Source of the DNA: Fomitopsis serialis
Lineage: Eukaryota > Basidiomycota > Agaricomycetes > Polyporales > Fomitopsidaceae
Assembly: GCF_022376445.1 (NCBI RefSeq)
Contig: NW_025955537.1
Location: 1 to 21,668 of the forward strand
Reading direction: 5' to 3'
Length of the DNA stretch: 21,668 bases
In this document: positions 1-10,101 of the stretch, piece by piece
How the letters are laid out: the number at the start of each line of letters is the position of its first letter
Numbering within the stretch: position 1 is the first letter of the stretch
Translations under genes and position numbers: made by a program
Notes under the pieces: model-generated
What the model was told of the DNA's origin: nothing
Seen by the model: only the letters and a program-made list of their open reading frames with translations
Databases searched by the model: none

Positions 1-1248
1 TGCTCGCCATACGCTCCGTGATCAGCTGCATGCCAACGCGGTAGAACGTTGCCTTCGCGCGGGCTATACGCCGCGTCCTCTCTGTCGGCTGGGGTATCGT
101 AAGTTAACCGGCAAGCTGATTGTTGACGTGACTCACCAGATAGCGGAAGAGAGGGATCATGTACTTCAGCAAGGTGAAGATTGGAGGCTTCCCAGTTTGG
201 AGGTCCAAAGGATGGCCTGAAATGCAGCGGAGAGCTCGCTCGTCTCTTCGCAGGGCGTAAAATGTTGAGTTCTTGATTGAACGCTACAGTTCGTGAAGTT
301 GTCAAGATACATCTTGAGATCACAAGCGACCAAGCTTATAGCAATACCTGCGGATCCCATTACGTCCAGCGTCATTTTGGCAAGTCCACCGAAGATGTCA
401 ATGCGGACGGACTCCCATGAGTGGCAATCTCGGCTACCCATACATCGCGCAACTTCGCATACGCTCTTCAGCGATATGTACTACACGTCTGAAGAAGCAC
501 TCACCAGCTCTGATTTCTCTATGAAAAGTTGTGTGAAGCCCCTGAGTTGAGGCGTGCCGAATGCGGAATTCTGCCCACGACCTGTCAATACGACACTGGC
601 GAGGCCTGCGATTCGACATACCAACACTCGCCGCTTCAAACGCCAAAGTGGATCACTCTACGACTAAGTTAGGCAGCTTATGCAGTACTTACTTGTCTGC
701 GGTGAGCTTCGCCTGAACAAGAGGTGAGTACGGGGAGTCCTTGCGCAAAGATATCACCCACAGACCTTCTGCGACAATCAATCCTGAAGGGTTTGACTTG
801 GTGAGTTGACGTCTTCAGGGCGTTCATGAAGCATTACCTTCTCCGATGACTTCTGAAATTCTAAATCTTGCTAGTTCCGGTTTATGATAGTCAGCGACGT
901 GGCTCAAGATATGGGTCAGCGCCTTGACATCCATAGTGCATAGACATTCTGTCTGTGATCACGAGTGAAGATAATGAGCAGCAATCGCGGGCCATGCAAT
1001 TGAATAATTGAACCAACGTTCAGCCAACCATTGTATTTGAAGGCGCGTCCGTACTGAGCTGCCCATACTTCTTGCATTCGAGCGTTCCCAACGTGGTATA
1101 TTTGCAAAAGATTACCATAGATCCAACTAGCACTGCGCGGACCAGGTAAGAAAGTCAGTGTTGCACCGGTCTGGGACTTGCGAGCAGTGCGCCATAAGGT
1201 CCGCAAGAGCCAGCACACAGCGAGTGCCATGATGAACCAGAATGTCAT
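1..1248 (-). pseudogene. Cytochrome P450, 5' half, probably decayed; cut by the left window edge
   Basis: Membrane-bound P450 monooxygenase of the type common in Agaricomycetes (CYP5144/CYP5150-like by motif style; the family assignment is a guess). ATG at 1248-1246 opens a hydrophobic anchor (FWFIMALAVCWLL), basic stop-transfer residues, then the LPGP hinge and a GNLLQI segment. I read exons at 1248-1018, 952-838, 783-766, 712-693, 633-622, 570-505, 452-348, 283-137 and 88-1. They give typical blocks in order: YNGWLN, TMDVKALTHILSH, the helix C signature AEGEAHRRQRRVL, NSAFGTPQLRGFTQLF, DVWVAEIATHG, SVRIDIFGGLAKMTLDVMG, TSELSAAFQ, LLKYMIPLFRYL and PTERTRRIARAK. The blocks do not stay in one frame: single-base losses are needed near 412-413, 250 and 194. 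The heme-binding Cys region lies beyond the window. The decay could instead be a base-call problem, but the other genes here show no such breaks, so pseudogene is my preferred reading. Confidence 0.72.
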
Positions 1249-1719
1249 CGCATATACGTGAATTTCGACGCTTGTCCCTCTGATGCGGCTCTCGCAACTA
1301 GAATGATGGAGTCCGGGTGGTGTAGCCTCAGTCGAGCAGATTTGACATTGTATAGTGAGAGGGGTAGCGACTCGTTGAAGGATGATGGGTTTGCGACGAG
1401 AAGAGTCAGGACTAAGGCCATTTCGCCCTGCTCTGATACAGGATACCACGAGAGGCGTGCTATTTTTCACGAGGCTGTCCGCGAACACGTCCACAAACCT
1501 GTGAAAGCTGAGCGCTGAGATATTGGAATCAAATTGAAGAGTCGACTCGCGACGCGCCCACGCGTCGCCATCAAGAACGCGCTGCCACAGTCACGTGCAA
1601 AACGCGTTGAACGCGGACCGCGTCGCGGCGCTCAACTTCGACACGAACAACAACTCCTCCTACCTGCCTTCTGGCTGACCATCAGCACCTTTCATCCGCG
1701 AGCGTTTTTGCTTGCTACG
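1249..1719. other. Divergent intergenic region between the P450 and TOP2
   Basis: This 471-bp stretch separates the start codons of the minus-strand P450 and plus-strand TOP2 and must hold both promoters. Open frames inside it show no family motif and look incidental. Its TOP2-proximal half is CpG-rich and contains two ACGCGT sites and one CACGTG, listed separately. I see no clear TATA box for either gene. Confidence 0.6.
1560..1607 (+). promoter_or_regulatory. Two ACGCGT (MluI-box-like) sites and a CACGTG upstream of TOP2
   Basis: ACGCGT occurs at 1560-1565 and 1602-1607, with CACGTG at 1592-1597 between them, 113-160 bp upstream of the TOP2 ATG. ACGCGT is the core of the MCB element bound by the MBF/DSC1 factor that drives G1/S genes in yeasts; CACGTG is the E-box bound by Cbf1-like bHLH proteins. 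The spacing suits a cell-cycle-regulated promoter. The region is CpG-rich and ACGCGT also appears elsewhere in the window, so chance occurrence is possible. Confidence 0.4.
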
Positions 1720-4700
1720 ATGAGCTCCTCGGAGGAGAACTTCGACCTCGACAACGTCTCGGGCTCCGATTCGGAGTTGGACGACTACGCGCCTGCGCCC
1801 AAGAAAGCAACCAAGGCCACTGCTAAGACCAAAACCGCGTCGAAACCCGCGAAGGCGCCCGCAAAGCCGAAGGCCTCTGCTGCAAAGAAGAAGGTTCTCG
1901 TCGACAAGGATGACAATGCGGATTCTGACGTTGACATGCTTGACGACGACGACGACGCTGGGCCAAGTGCTCCGGCTGCGCCTGCGAAGAAGAAGACGGC
2001 CTCTGAGACGTACACAAAGGTCAGGGATGGGTATATGCTCGTGTGAGCGCGTTGCTGAGGATTTGCTAGCTTTCGCAACTCGAGCATATCTTGAAGAGAC
2101 CGGATTCTTATATCGGGAGCGTCGAGACATTCACGCAGCCCATGTGGGTTTGGGACTCGGACAACAAACGTATGGTTCACCGGGAGATCAAGTACGTTCC
2201 TGGCTTCTTCAAGATCGTGGATGAGATTCTAGTTAATGCTGCCGACAACAAGGTCAGTTCGTTGAATCGTCACGACGCATATAAGCTCTTAATGGTGCTG
2301 CTACTATAGATTAATGACCCTAGCATGGACACTATCAAAGTCACCATCGACCCCGAGAACAATGTGATCTCCGTCTACAATAGCGGGCGAGGCATTCCCA
2401 TCGAGATGCATTCGAAGGAGAAGATTTATATCCCAGAACTCATCTTCGGACACCTCTTGTCCTCATCCAACTACGACGACGACGAGAAGAAGCTTACCGG
2501 TGGTCGTAACGGCTACGGTGCCAAGCTTGCCAACATCTACTCGACCGAGTTCACGGTCGACACCGCAGACAAGAACTCCTCACAGAAGTACCGCCAAACG
2601 TGGACGGATAACATGAGCAAGATGGGCAAGGCCAAGATTACGAAGAATGGACGTGGAGAGGAGTACACCCGCGTCACCTTCAAACCGGACCTCAAGAGGT
2701 TTGGCATGGAACTGATCGACGACGACACAGTCGCGCTACTCAAGAAGCGCGTACACGACTTGGCCGGGACATCGAAGGATGTCAAGGTCTTCTTGAACGA
2801 CGAGAGGATTAAGGTTAAGGGCTTCAAGCAATACGTCGACCTCTATCTCAACTCCGTGACGGAACAAGCCGCTGAGGTGTCTGGCGGCGCGGCCCAGGCA
2901 AAGCCGACCATGATCTATGAAGCCATCGGTTCTCGCTGGGAAGTCGCGTTCGCAGTCTCGGACGGCAGCTTCCAGCAGGTCTCCTTCGCGAATTCGATAT
3001 CTACTATCAAGGGTGGCACGCACGTCAATTACATCGCCGAACAGATAGCGAAGAACCTGCTCGCATCTATACAGAAGAAGAACAAGGCTGCTGCTGTCAA
3101 GCCGGCGCAGATCAAGAACCATATGTGGATCTTCGTCAATGCGCTCATCGAGAATCCGACGTTTGACAGTCAGACGAAGGAGACGCTGACCTTGCCCGCG
3201 AGCAAGTTTGGCACTAAACCGGCGTTGTCTGAAGAATTCATGAAGAAAGGTATCGCTCGACCGTGCGCATCATCCCATATGCATTGACATGTCTTGGATG
3301 TTAGTTCAGAAGTCTTCGATCGTCGACCATGTTCTCAACTGGGCCAGGTTCAAGGCCGATCAACAGATGAAGAAAACCGACGGTAGTCGCCGGAATAGGT
3401 GAGCTGATGCGCATATACTCTCACCTTGCAGTTTCTCATCCAACAATATAGGCTGTCTGGTCTGCCCAAATTGTCCGACGCCAACAACGCAGGCACCAGG
3501 AAGGCCTCCGAATGCACGCTGATCCTCACAGAGGGTGACTCCGCCAAGTCGCTCGCAGTCGCCGGTCTGAGCGTTGTCGGTCGCGACAACTTCGGCGTGT
3601 TCCCTCTGCGCGGAAAGCCACTCAATGTCCGCGATGCCAGGCACGAACAGATCATGAAGAACGAGGAGATACAGAACATCAAGAAGATCCTTGGACTGCA
3701 GCACAACAAGGATTACCAGGACACGAATGGCCTGCGCTACGGCCGCCTTATGCTCATGACTGATCAGGTACGCTTCCGCTGTCCCGAGGGCAATACATTC
3801 TAATCCCCGTCTACAGGATCACGATGGTTCTCATATCAAGGGACTTCTTATCAATTATTTCGACCACTTCTACCCTTCGTTGCTGAAGGTGCCGAAGTTC
3901 CTCGTGGAGTTCATTACTCCTATCGTTAGGGTGAGCATGGTCCATCGTGCGGTCTCGCTCGTTCACAAGTACTGACGCTCTGTCTAGGTCACGAAGGGCG
4001 GTCAGAAGATCAACTTCTACACCATGCCTGAGTACGAACAATGGAAGGAAGACACTCCGAACCAAGACAAGTGGAAGCACAAGTACTTTAAGGTTTGTAT
4101 CCCCAGCGCGCAGAACTTCTATGTTGATCTGACACACTGCTGCAGGGTCTGGGGACGAGCACGGACGCGGACGCGAGAGACTACTTCAAGCAGATGCGCA
4201 AGCACATGATACCTTTCGGCACAACGGAAAACGGCGACCGCGAACTCATCGAGCTTGCGTTCAGCAAGAAGAAGGCAGACGAGCGGAAGGAGTGGCTGCG
4301 TCAGTGCAGGGTCAGTCCGCGCTTGTTAATCTGTATGCTTCGTATCATTGACCCTTTTCGCAGCCCGGAACTTTCCTCGATCACAACCAAGAGGAAATCA
4401 AGTACTCTGACTTCATCAACAGGGAACTCATCCTCTTCTCGATGGCCGACAACGTCCGCTCCATTCCGTCCGTTGTTGATGGACTGAAGCCTGGCCAGAG
4501 GAAAGTCGTCTGGTCCTGTTTTAAGCGGAAGCTCAAGGGAGAAATCAAGGTACGAGCATTCGGCTGTGATTCATCTCACACAAATTGACATATCGCCTGG
4601 CTCAGGTCGCTCAACTCGTCGGCTATGTGTCAGAACACGCGCAATACCATCACGGAGAACAGAGCTTGGTTTCCACCATCGTCAACCTTGCTCAAGACTA

Positions 4701-7339
4701 CGTCGGCAGCAATAACATGAATCTCTTCATGCCGAATGGTCAATTCGGTACTCGCGACCAAGGCGGTAAGGACCACGCCTCGGCCCGTTACATCTACACG
4801 GAGCTCTCGCCCATCACGCGCATGGTGTTCCACGCCAACGACGATCCCTTGATGAATTTCCAAGTGGGTGATGACGGCAAGCTCGTCGAGCCGGACTTCT
4901 ACGTTCCGGTGCTGCCGATGGTCCTTGTCAATGGAGCGGAGGGTATCGGGACCGGTGAGTTATCCCATCGGAGGTACTTGTGAAGATCTCTGACACGCGA
5001 GCAGGTTGGAGTACTTCTATCCCGTCCTACAACCCGGAGGACATCGTCGCCAACATCCGTCGCCTCATGGATGGAGAGGAGCAAGTACCCATGTTACCGT
5101 GGACGCGCGGATTCAACGGCACCATCAAGAAGGTCGCTGACAACAAGTACGACGTAGTAGGCTGTGTTCAGAAGGTTGACGATACAACGATCGAGATCAC
5201 TGAGCTTCCCGTGGGGAAGTGGACACAAAACTATAAGGCCGAGCTGGAGACTATGTGTGGTGAGAAGGGTGATGGTCCAATCAAGGTGCCTCTTACGCTT
5301 TGCTTGCATGGACGTTGCTCTGAGATAGTATTGGGTCTTAGGATTACAAGGAGTATCACAACAACATGAACGTTCACTTCGTCATCACCATGGAGCCGAA
5401 GCAGATGGAAAAGGCGGAGGCCCAGGGCCTATACGAGTTCTTCAAGCTTACGGGCAAGATCAATACCAGCAACATGATTTGTTTCGACTTCGATGGTCAG
5501 ATCAGGAAATACAACAGCCCTGAGGAGATCATCGAGGAGTTCTATCCGAAGCGTCTTGCTTACTATCAGATGCGGAAGGTACTGTCATATTTTATCGCGC
5601 AGGCGGCGAGCTGTCTGACCACTATCTAGGATTATATCGCCGCCGAACTGGAGACGGAGTTTTCGAGGCTCACCAACCAAGCTCGTTTCGTGCAGATGAT
5701 TGTGAACAAAGAGCTTGTCGTCAACAATCGCAAGAAGGCAGACATCGTCGCTGAACTGCGGAAGCTTGATTTCCGGCCTTTTGCCAAGGTCTCAAAAGCC
5801 AAGAAGGCCGGAGAAACTGAAGAGCTCGTTGAGATCAATGACGAGGGCGACGACGACGAAGAGGAGGGCAAAGATACAGACTTCGACTACCTCCTTGGTA
5901 TGGCTATCTGGAGCCTGACGAAGGAGAAGGCAAGTGCAAGTCGTTTTTTGAGGGTGCTAATATTTAATACGGACGTGTTGTAGATTGCGAAGCTCCTTGC
6001 GCAAGCTAAGGAGAAGGAGCAGGAACTACTAGCGTTCCTTGAACTGACTCCGATCGCGCTGTGGCAGAAGGATCTCGATCGATTCTTGGACGAATGGAAG
6101 GTATGTAAAGCAGTCCTCTGTGGCAAACAATTGAGACTAACACAACCGGAAATTGTAGGGGTCTTGCGAAGATTGGGAGGCCAAGATCATCTCAGCGAAT
6201 TCCGCCAACAAGAAGGGCAAGCGCAAGCAGGCTACTTTGAAGCAGTTGACGAAGAAGGCCCATGCTGAGGATGACTCAGAGGATGATTTCAAGCCCGCGA
6301 AAGCTGCTGCAAAGGCCAAGAAGCCGGAATCTAAGCCACCTGTTGCGAAGAAACCTCCGCAAGCTGGACCTTCTGGGTCGAAGCTCGAGGACGACGATCT
6401 AGCCGATGTGAAGCCTCCTCCAGCGAAGAGGGGGGCCAAGAAGGCTGTGAAAGATGAATCAGAATCCGACTTCGACGTAGGCAAGAGCAAAGCTGCACCG
6501 CTCAAGAAAGCCGCAGCTCGCAAGGCTGTCAAGGAGGATGACGATTCAGACTTCGAGATGATCGTCGACAAGCGAGGACCTGCAGCCAAGAAGGCTGCGC
6601 AGCAGAATGAAGATGACGATTCCGACATTGAGGTTGTCCCTCCTGCTTCTAAGGATAAAGGCAAGGGTAAAGCTCGCGTTGCCTCCAACCCGAAACGGAA
6701 GAGGTCAGTGTTGTGTCTCACTTTCCATTCGCCGGCTAATGTATCGATCCCAGCCCTGATGACGAGGTATCTGATGATGATGCGCAAGCTGTACCCCTGA
6801 AGAAGAAGAAAGCCGACGTCAGCTTGACCGACTTCTTCGAGAAGGCCCCGGCCAAGAAGCCCACCGCTCGCAAGCCTTCATCGAGTATTCAGGCAGCAAA
6901 GGCTCGAGTTGCTTCTGGCAAGAAGGCCGGGCTTGATGACGAAGAATCTTCGGACGATGAGTCCATTGCGCCGTCAGCACCGAAGACGGCGACGCGGAAG
7001 CCTTCCTCCAGTAAGCCTGCTGCTGCGAAGAAGGGGGCGAAGCAAGTCGATGATGATGACAATATCTCGATGGACGATGACATTCCACCACCGCCACTGC
7101 CGTCTAAGACGGTACGCAAAGCCTCCGGAAGCAAACCCACTGCCGTGCCGAAGAAGAAGGCTGCGTCGAAGGTAGTTGACAGTGACGGCGAGGACGAGCT
7201 CGCTATGGAGGTCCAACCACCTGCTCGTACCGAGGCCCCTAGGCGTGCAGCCAGAGGTGCACCCAAGAGCTATATCGAGATACTGTCGTCCGGGGAAGAG
7301 GGTGGTCAGGATGCTTCTGAGTTCGAGGATTTCGATTGA
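1720..7339 (+). CDS. TOP2: DNA topoisomerase II, complete, 16 exons
   Basis: ATP-driven type IIA topoisomerase that passes one DNA duplex through another in the nucleus for replication and chromosome segregation. Exons: 1720-2019, 2070-2252, 2310-3249, 3305-3398, 3452-3767, 3817-3930, 3988-4092, 4146-4310, 4364-4549, 4606-4954, 5005-5285, 5342-5578, 5630-5929, 5984-6100, 6159-6703, 6754-7339; 4818 nt, 1605 aa, somewhat longer than yeast or human enzymes. Domains in order: charged N-tail (1-100); GHKL ATPase with EILVNAADN (~152-160), NSGRGIP (185-191) and GGRNGYGAK (225-233); the QTK loop (449-451); TOPRIM with EGDSA (533-537) and DQDHD (610-614); the winged helix with the catalytic Tyr of SARYIYT (about Y863); then a Lys/Asp/Ser-rich tail from about 1230. 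The start is the ATG that opens the acidic N-tail. Intron 13 (5930-5983) appears to be GC-AG. Every key residue is present. Confidence 0.97.
5930..5983 (+). other. GC-AG intron in TOP2
   Basis: The exon ends with an AAG codon followed by gcaagt, the classical strong GC donor context (AG|GCAAGT), and the intron ends in ttgtag with a GCTAAT-type branch sequence upstream. The nearby GT donors would break the reading frame, whereas the GC donor joins the TKEK and IAKLLAQ segments in phase 0. Confidence 0.8.
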
Positions 7340-7972
7340 GGGTCTCCTCTTCGCCGGTACAGTCTGTATTAGTGCTTCGCGTGTCATCTCGGACTTCGCA
7401 TTCCACGATCCTCATACCCACATTGTATCTTACTAATTCCTGCTGTCCTGGTCTCGACATACAGTACCTGTCCCACCCTGATATGTATCATTTTTGTACC
7501 GCGTAACCAACGTATTCTGGCGCAGCACCATGCAACATCGATAGTATTGCTTCGGTCCCTCGTAACCCAACGAACTCGCGCGACTGATTCGCGCGTGGTT
7601 ATCACCTCGAGACAGTGACCTCGTCTAGTCAATCGAGCATGTACGCATTCCCTCGCGCAAGTACTATGTAGATTCGGAGCGTTTGACTGTCATGTAAGTA
7701 GCATGTAGGGCTGCACTCACGTATGGTTCAAGAATCGCAGTTATGAAAACAAGGATGGCCGGTCACTTACTTGTGACTTTGGGCACAACGCAAGACGGTA
7801 GGCCGAGTTGGGTCGCGACGAGGAGCTGATCAGCAAGAAGAGTTCGAGCCTGAGAATCACGAGTTCGAGAGCAAGGTGAGGGAAGCGCCGGTGCTTATCT
7901 AATCAAATAGTTTGCGCGGTGACTTCAGGAGCGTGTCACGGTTGCGCTCCTGCCAGTGCTACATCGGCCAGC
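7340..7972. other. Intergenic region between TOP2 and the mL38 gene
   Basis: This stretch should hold the TOP2 3' UTR and the mL38 promoter. It contains a perfect 7-bp inverted repeat at 7577-7595 (listed separately) and a near-palindrome, AAGCGCCGGTGCTT, at 7883-7896, about 80 bp upstream of the mL38 ATG. GTTCGAG-like words near 7840-7870 recall a tRNA T-loop, but no cloverleaf can be built. No supportable gene. Confidence 0.5.
7577..7595. repeat. Perfect 7-bp inverted repeat with 5-nt loop downstream of TOP2
   Basis: CGCGCGA at 7577-7583 and TCGCGCG at 7589-7595 flank CTGAT. The stem is entirely GC apart from one A-T pair and lies about 240 bp past the TOP2 stop codon. It could form a stable hairpin in a transcript or be a symmetric protein site. 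Role unknown. Confidence 0.6.
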
Positions 7973-9685
7973 ATGCTAGCCGTCCGCAGACTCCCTCGCG
8001 CGTGTACAAGACTCTCTGGGTCAAGAAGAAACGCGTCGCTGCAGCCGACAGATGCTCCTGCCAACTCGGTAACACCGCCGCCTTCACCACCTCGAGCAGC
8101 TGCCCCGGCGCCGAAATCCGCACCAGCGCCCTCTCCTTCCAAGGCTGGCTCTGAGGCGACTGGCACAGAAACTGCTGCGGAAGGAACCAAGCAGAATGGA
8201 CGGAATTGGCCAACGCACAGGCCGCGCATCTCGTTGGAGCATCCAAGGCAGTGGAACCGACCTCTAGCGAAGGGTGTGCTTCCAGTGTATGACCTCGCGC
8301 TGCAGTACATCGAGGAGGACTCGAAGGCACTGAAGGTGGAGCTCGAGGAAGTGCGCAAGGCTCTCCAGGCTGCCGAGACCGCTGGCGATGTCCAGCGCGG
8401 GCAGGAGTTGTCCGAGAAGGCGAGGATCATCGAGATTCAGAGCGAAGTCAACCTGCCCGACGTGCGCTGGAAGACTATGAATGGGATGGGTAAGTGCTCC
8501 CTATCTTCCTGAAAGAATAGCGCTCATCCTGCTGCAGCGGACATGAGCCAGCTGAGCTACAGGCACTTGTCGGAGAAGAGGTGGAGGGAAGACGGAGTGT
8601 TGGACCTCCTTGTAAGTTCTCAATATTCAGTACTCTTCGGAAGGAGTATCGTCATAATATGCTACCATCATGCCCTGTCCTTCGTGCCTGCAATATTTGC
8701 GACCTTCGGGAGGTCAAGTGACCGCGGCAGACACCTGGGTGCAGCTGTGAGCAGAAGAGCTAATTTCTGCTTGGTAGATGGAACGTATCCACCAAATGAA
8801 CGTCGTTCCTGATTTGCTTGCCGACCTGCGCCCTACAATTGACCTCCGTCTCAACTTCCCGGAGCCGCCGCCAGAGGACACGTACCGCCGGACGCGCGTG
8901 AAGCGGCGTTACCAGAAGGTTGAGCCCGGTATATATCTTCTTCCGGAGCAGGTATGGGTTACTCGCTTGTAGCTGCGCACATGGATACAAACCGCGTATG
9001 TTACAGACATGGAGGCCACCTATGCTGTACACGACTGTATGGCATACCGATACACGACTCTATACGTTGTTCATGGTTGATCTGGGTATGCATACTCTCC
9101 TCTGCTTGTTGCCGGTACTGATTGCGCTCTTAGACGTCCCCAATGAGGCGACCCAGTCGTTCCAGGCTTATTTGCACTGGATGCAGTAAGTGGTCTAGTG
9201 CACGACTGCATTCATCAAGTTTAGGTTTTTATGTGATCCCCTTCGCAGACCAAACATACCTCTCTCTGCGTTCTCTACCTCACCAATCTCGATCCCCCAT
9301 CCGCACACCCACTACATTCCGCCGCACCCGCAACAGGGCACGCCATATCATCGCTATGCGGTATTGATGCTGCCTCAGGCATCCCCTACCGAGCCTCTTA
9401 AATTGCCCAAGATTTCTGAGGCAGCTCGGCTCGGGTTCAACTTCCGTACCTTCGCGGAAGAGCATGGATTTGACGGGAGCAAGGGTGGTGGCGCGCATAT
9501 GTGGAGAGAAGTCTGGGACGAGACAGTCTCTAAGATATACCGGGATGTCCTCAGTAAGTCTTACAAGTTGATGATCTTGACAGGCCTCTGACCCACTCCT
9601 TGCAGAAACGGATGAGCCCCGGTACAAGAGGCCCGCGAGGATGGACCCGTATGTTGAGGTCAAGACCGGTAAAAAGTACATCTAA
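7973..9685 (+). CDS. MRPL35: Mitochondrial large ribosomal subunit protein mL38 (MRPL35, PEBP-like fold)
   Basis: Component of the mitochondrial 54S subunit with a phosphatidylethanolamine-binding-protein-like domain. Exons: 7973-8489, 8538-8611, 8778-8951, 9007-9085, 9134-9185, 9249-9553, 9606-9685; 1281 nt, 426 aa. The first ~25 residues are Arg-rich without acidic residues (MLAVRRLPRACTRL...SRRNAS), a good mitochondrial presequence, which decided the start at 7973. A low-complexity Pro/Ala linker follows, then NWPTHRPRISLEHPRQWNRPLAKGV in substance, a helical charged segment, NLPDVRWKTMNGM, and the PEBP-like core with VDLDVP (~279-284), YLHWMQ, IPPHPQ and GTPYHRY (329-335). The DPDxP and GxHR ligand motifs of true PEBPs are only partly kept, as is usual for mL38. 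The second intron (166 bp) is about three times longer than its neighbours. Confidence 0.9.
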
Positions 9686-10101
9686 TAGAGTAATACTGGG
9701 CTATTGTTGGCTCTGCTGTGCTGGTCCTATACGTAGAGACGCTGTTCCTCTGACAGTGGCAATCTGAGGCCGTAATGCAGTGTTGAGAGCAGTACGCACA
9801 TGATGCTACCTGAGTTTCAGCAAGTTTCGGTGACCGCGTTTGGGAGTGCCTGGGCCGAACAAGTGCGACGGGCGGCAAGTGCTGCGGCAGGTCTCTGCCA
9901 GTGCCAAGTTCGCCATGATCCAGCCCACAGCCTGCATCGGCATCTGCGACGCCAGTGCGATGATACATTCCCTCCCCCTTTATCCGGATACTTGAACCAG
10001 CCTGGCAGGAAGCCGTACGAACCCCCCTCATCTCTGCGATCGCTGGCGAAGCTAGAAGCTCGGTCGTATTATTGACACTGTAGATAGACTTCAACGCGGA
10101 G
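9686..10101. other. Intergenic region between mL38 and the Sel1-repeat gene
   Basis: About 416 bp between the mL38 stop and the next ATG. Short open frames carry no recognisable motif. A possible splice acceptor, CACTGTAG, lies near 10073-10082 just upstream of the next gene's ATG, so a 5' UTR intron or an upstream exon is conceivable. Nothing else can be supported. Confidence 0.4.

Noticed and set aside
1258..1518. Plus-strand open frame in the P450/TOP2 intergenic region
   Set aside because: No family motif; it starts at the edge of the P450 first exon and lies where two promoters are expected.
6137..6787. 216-codon minus-strand open frame, Ser/Ala-rich
   Set aside because: Antisense shadow of the Lys/Ala/Asp-rich TOP2 tail; its composition is what the reverse of AAG/GCC/GAC codons gives.
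7835..7875. GTTCGAG-like words suggesting a tRNA T-loop
   Set aside because: No acceptor, D or anticodon stem could be paired at the required spacing.
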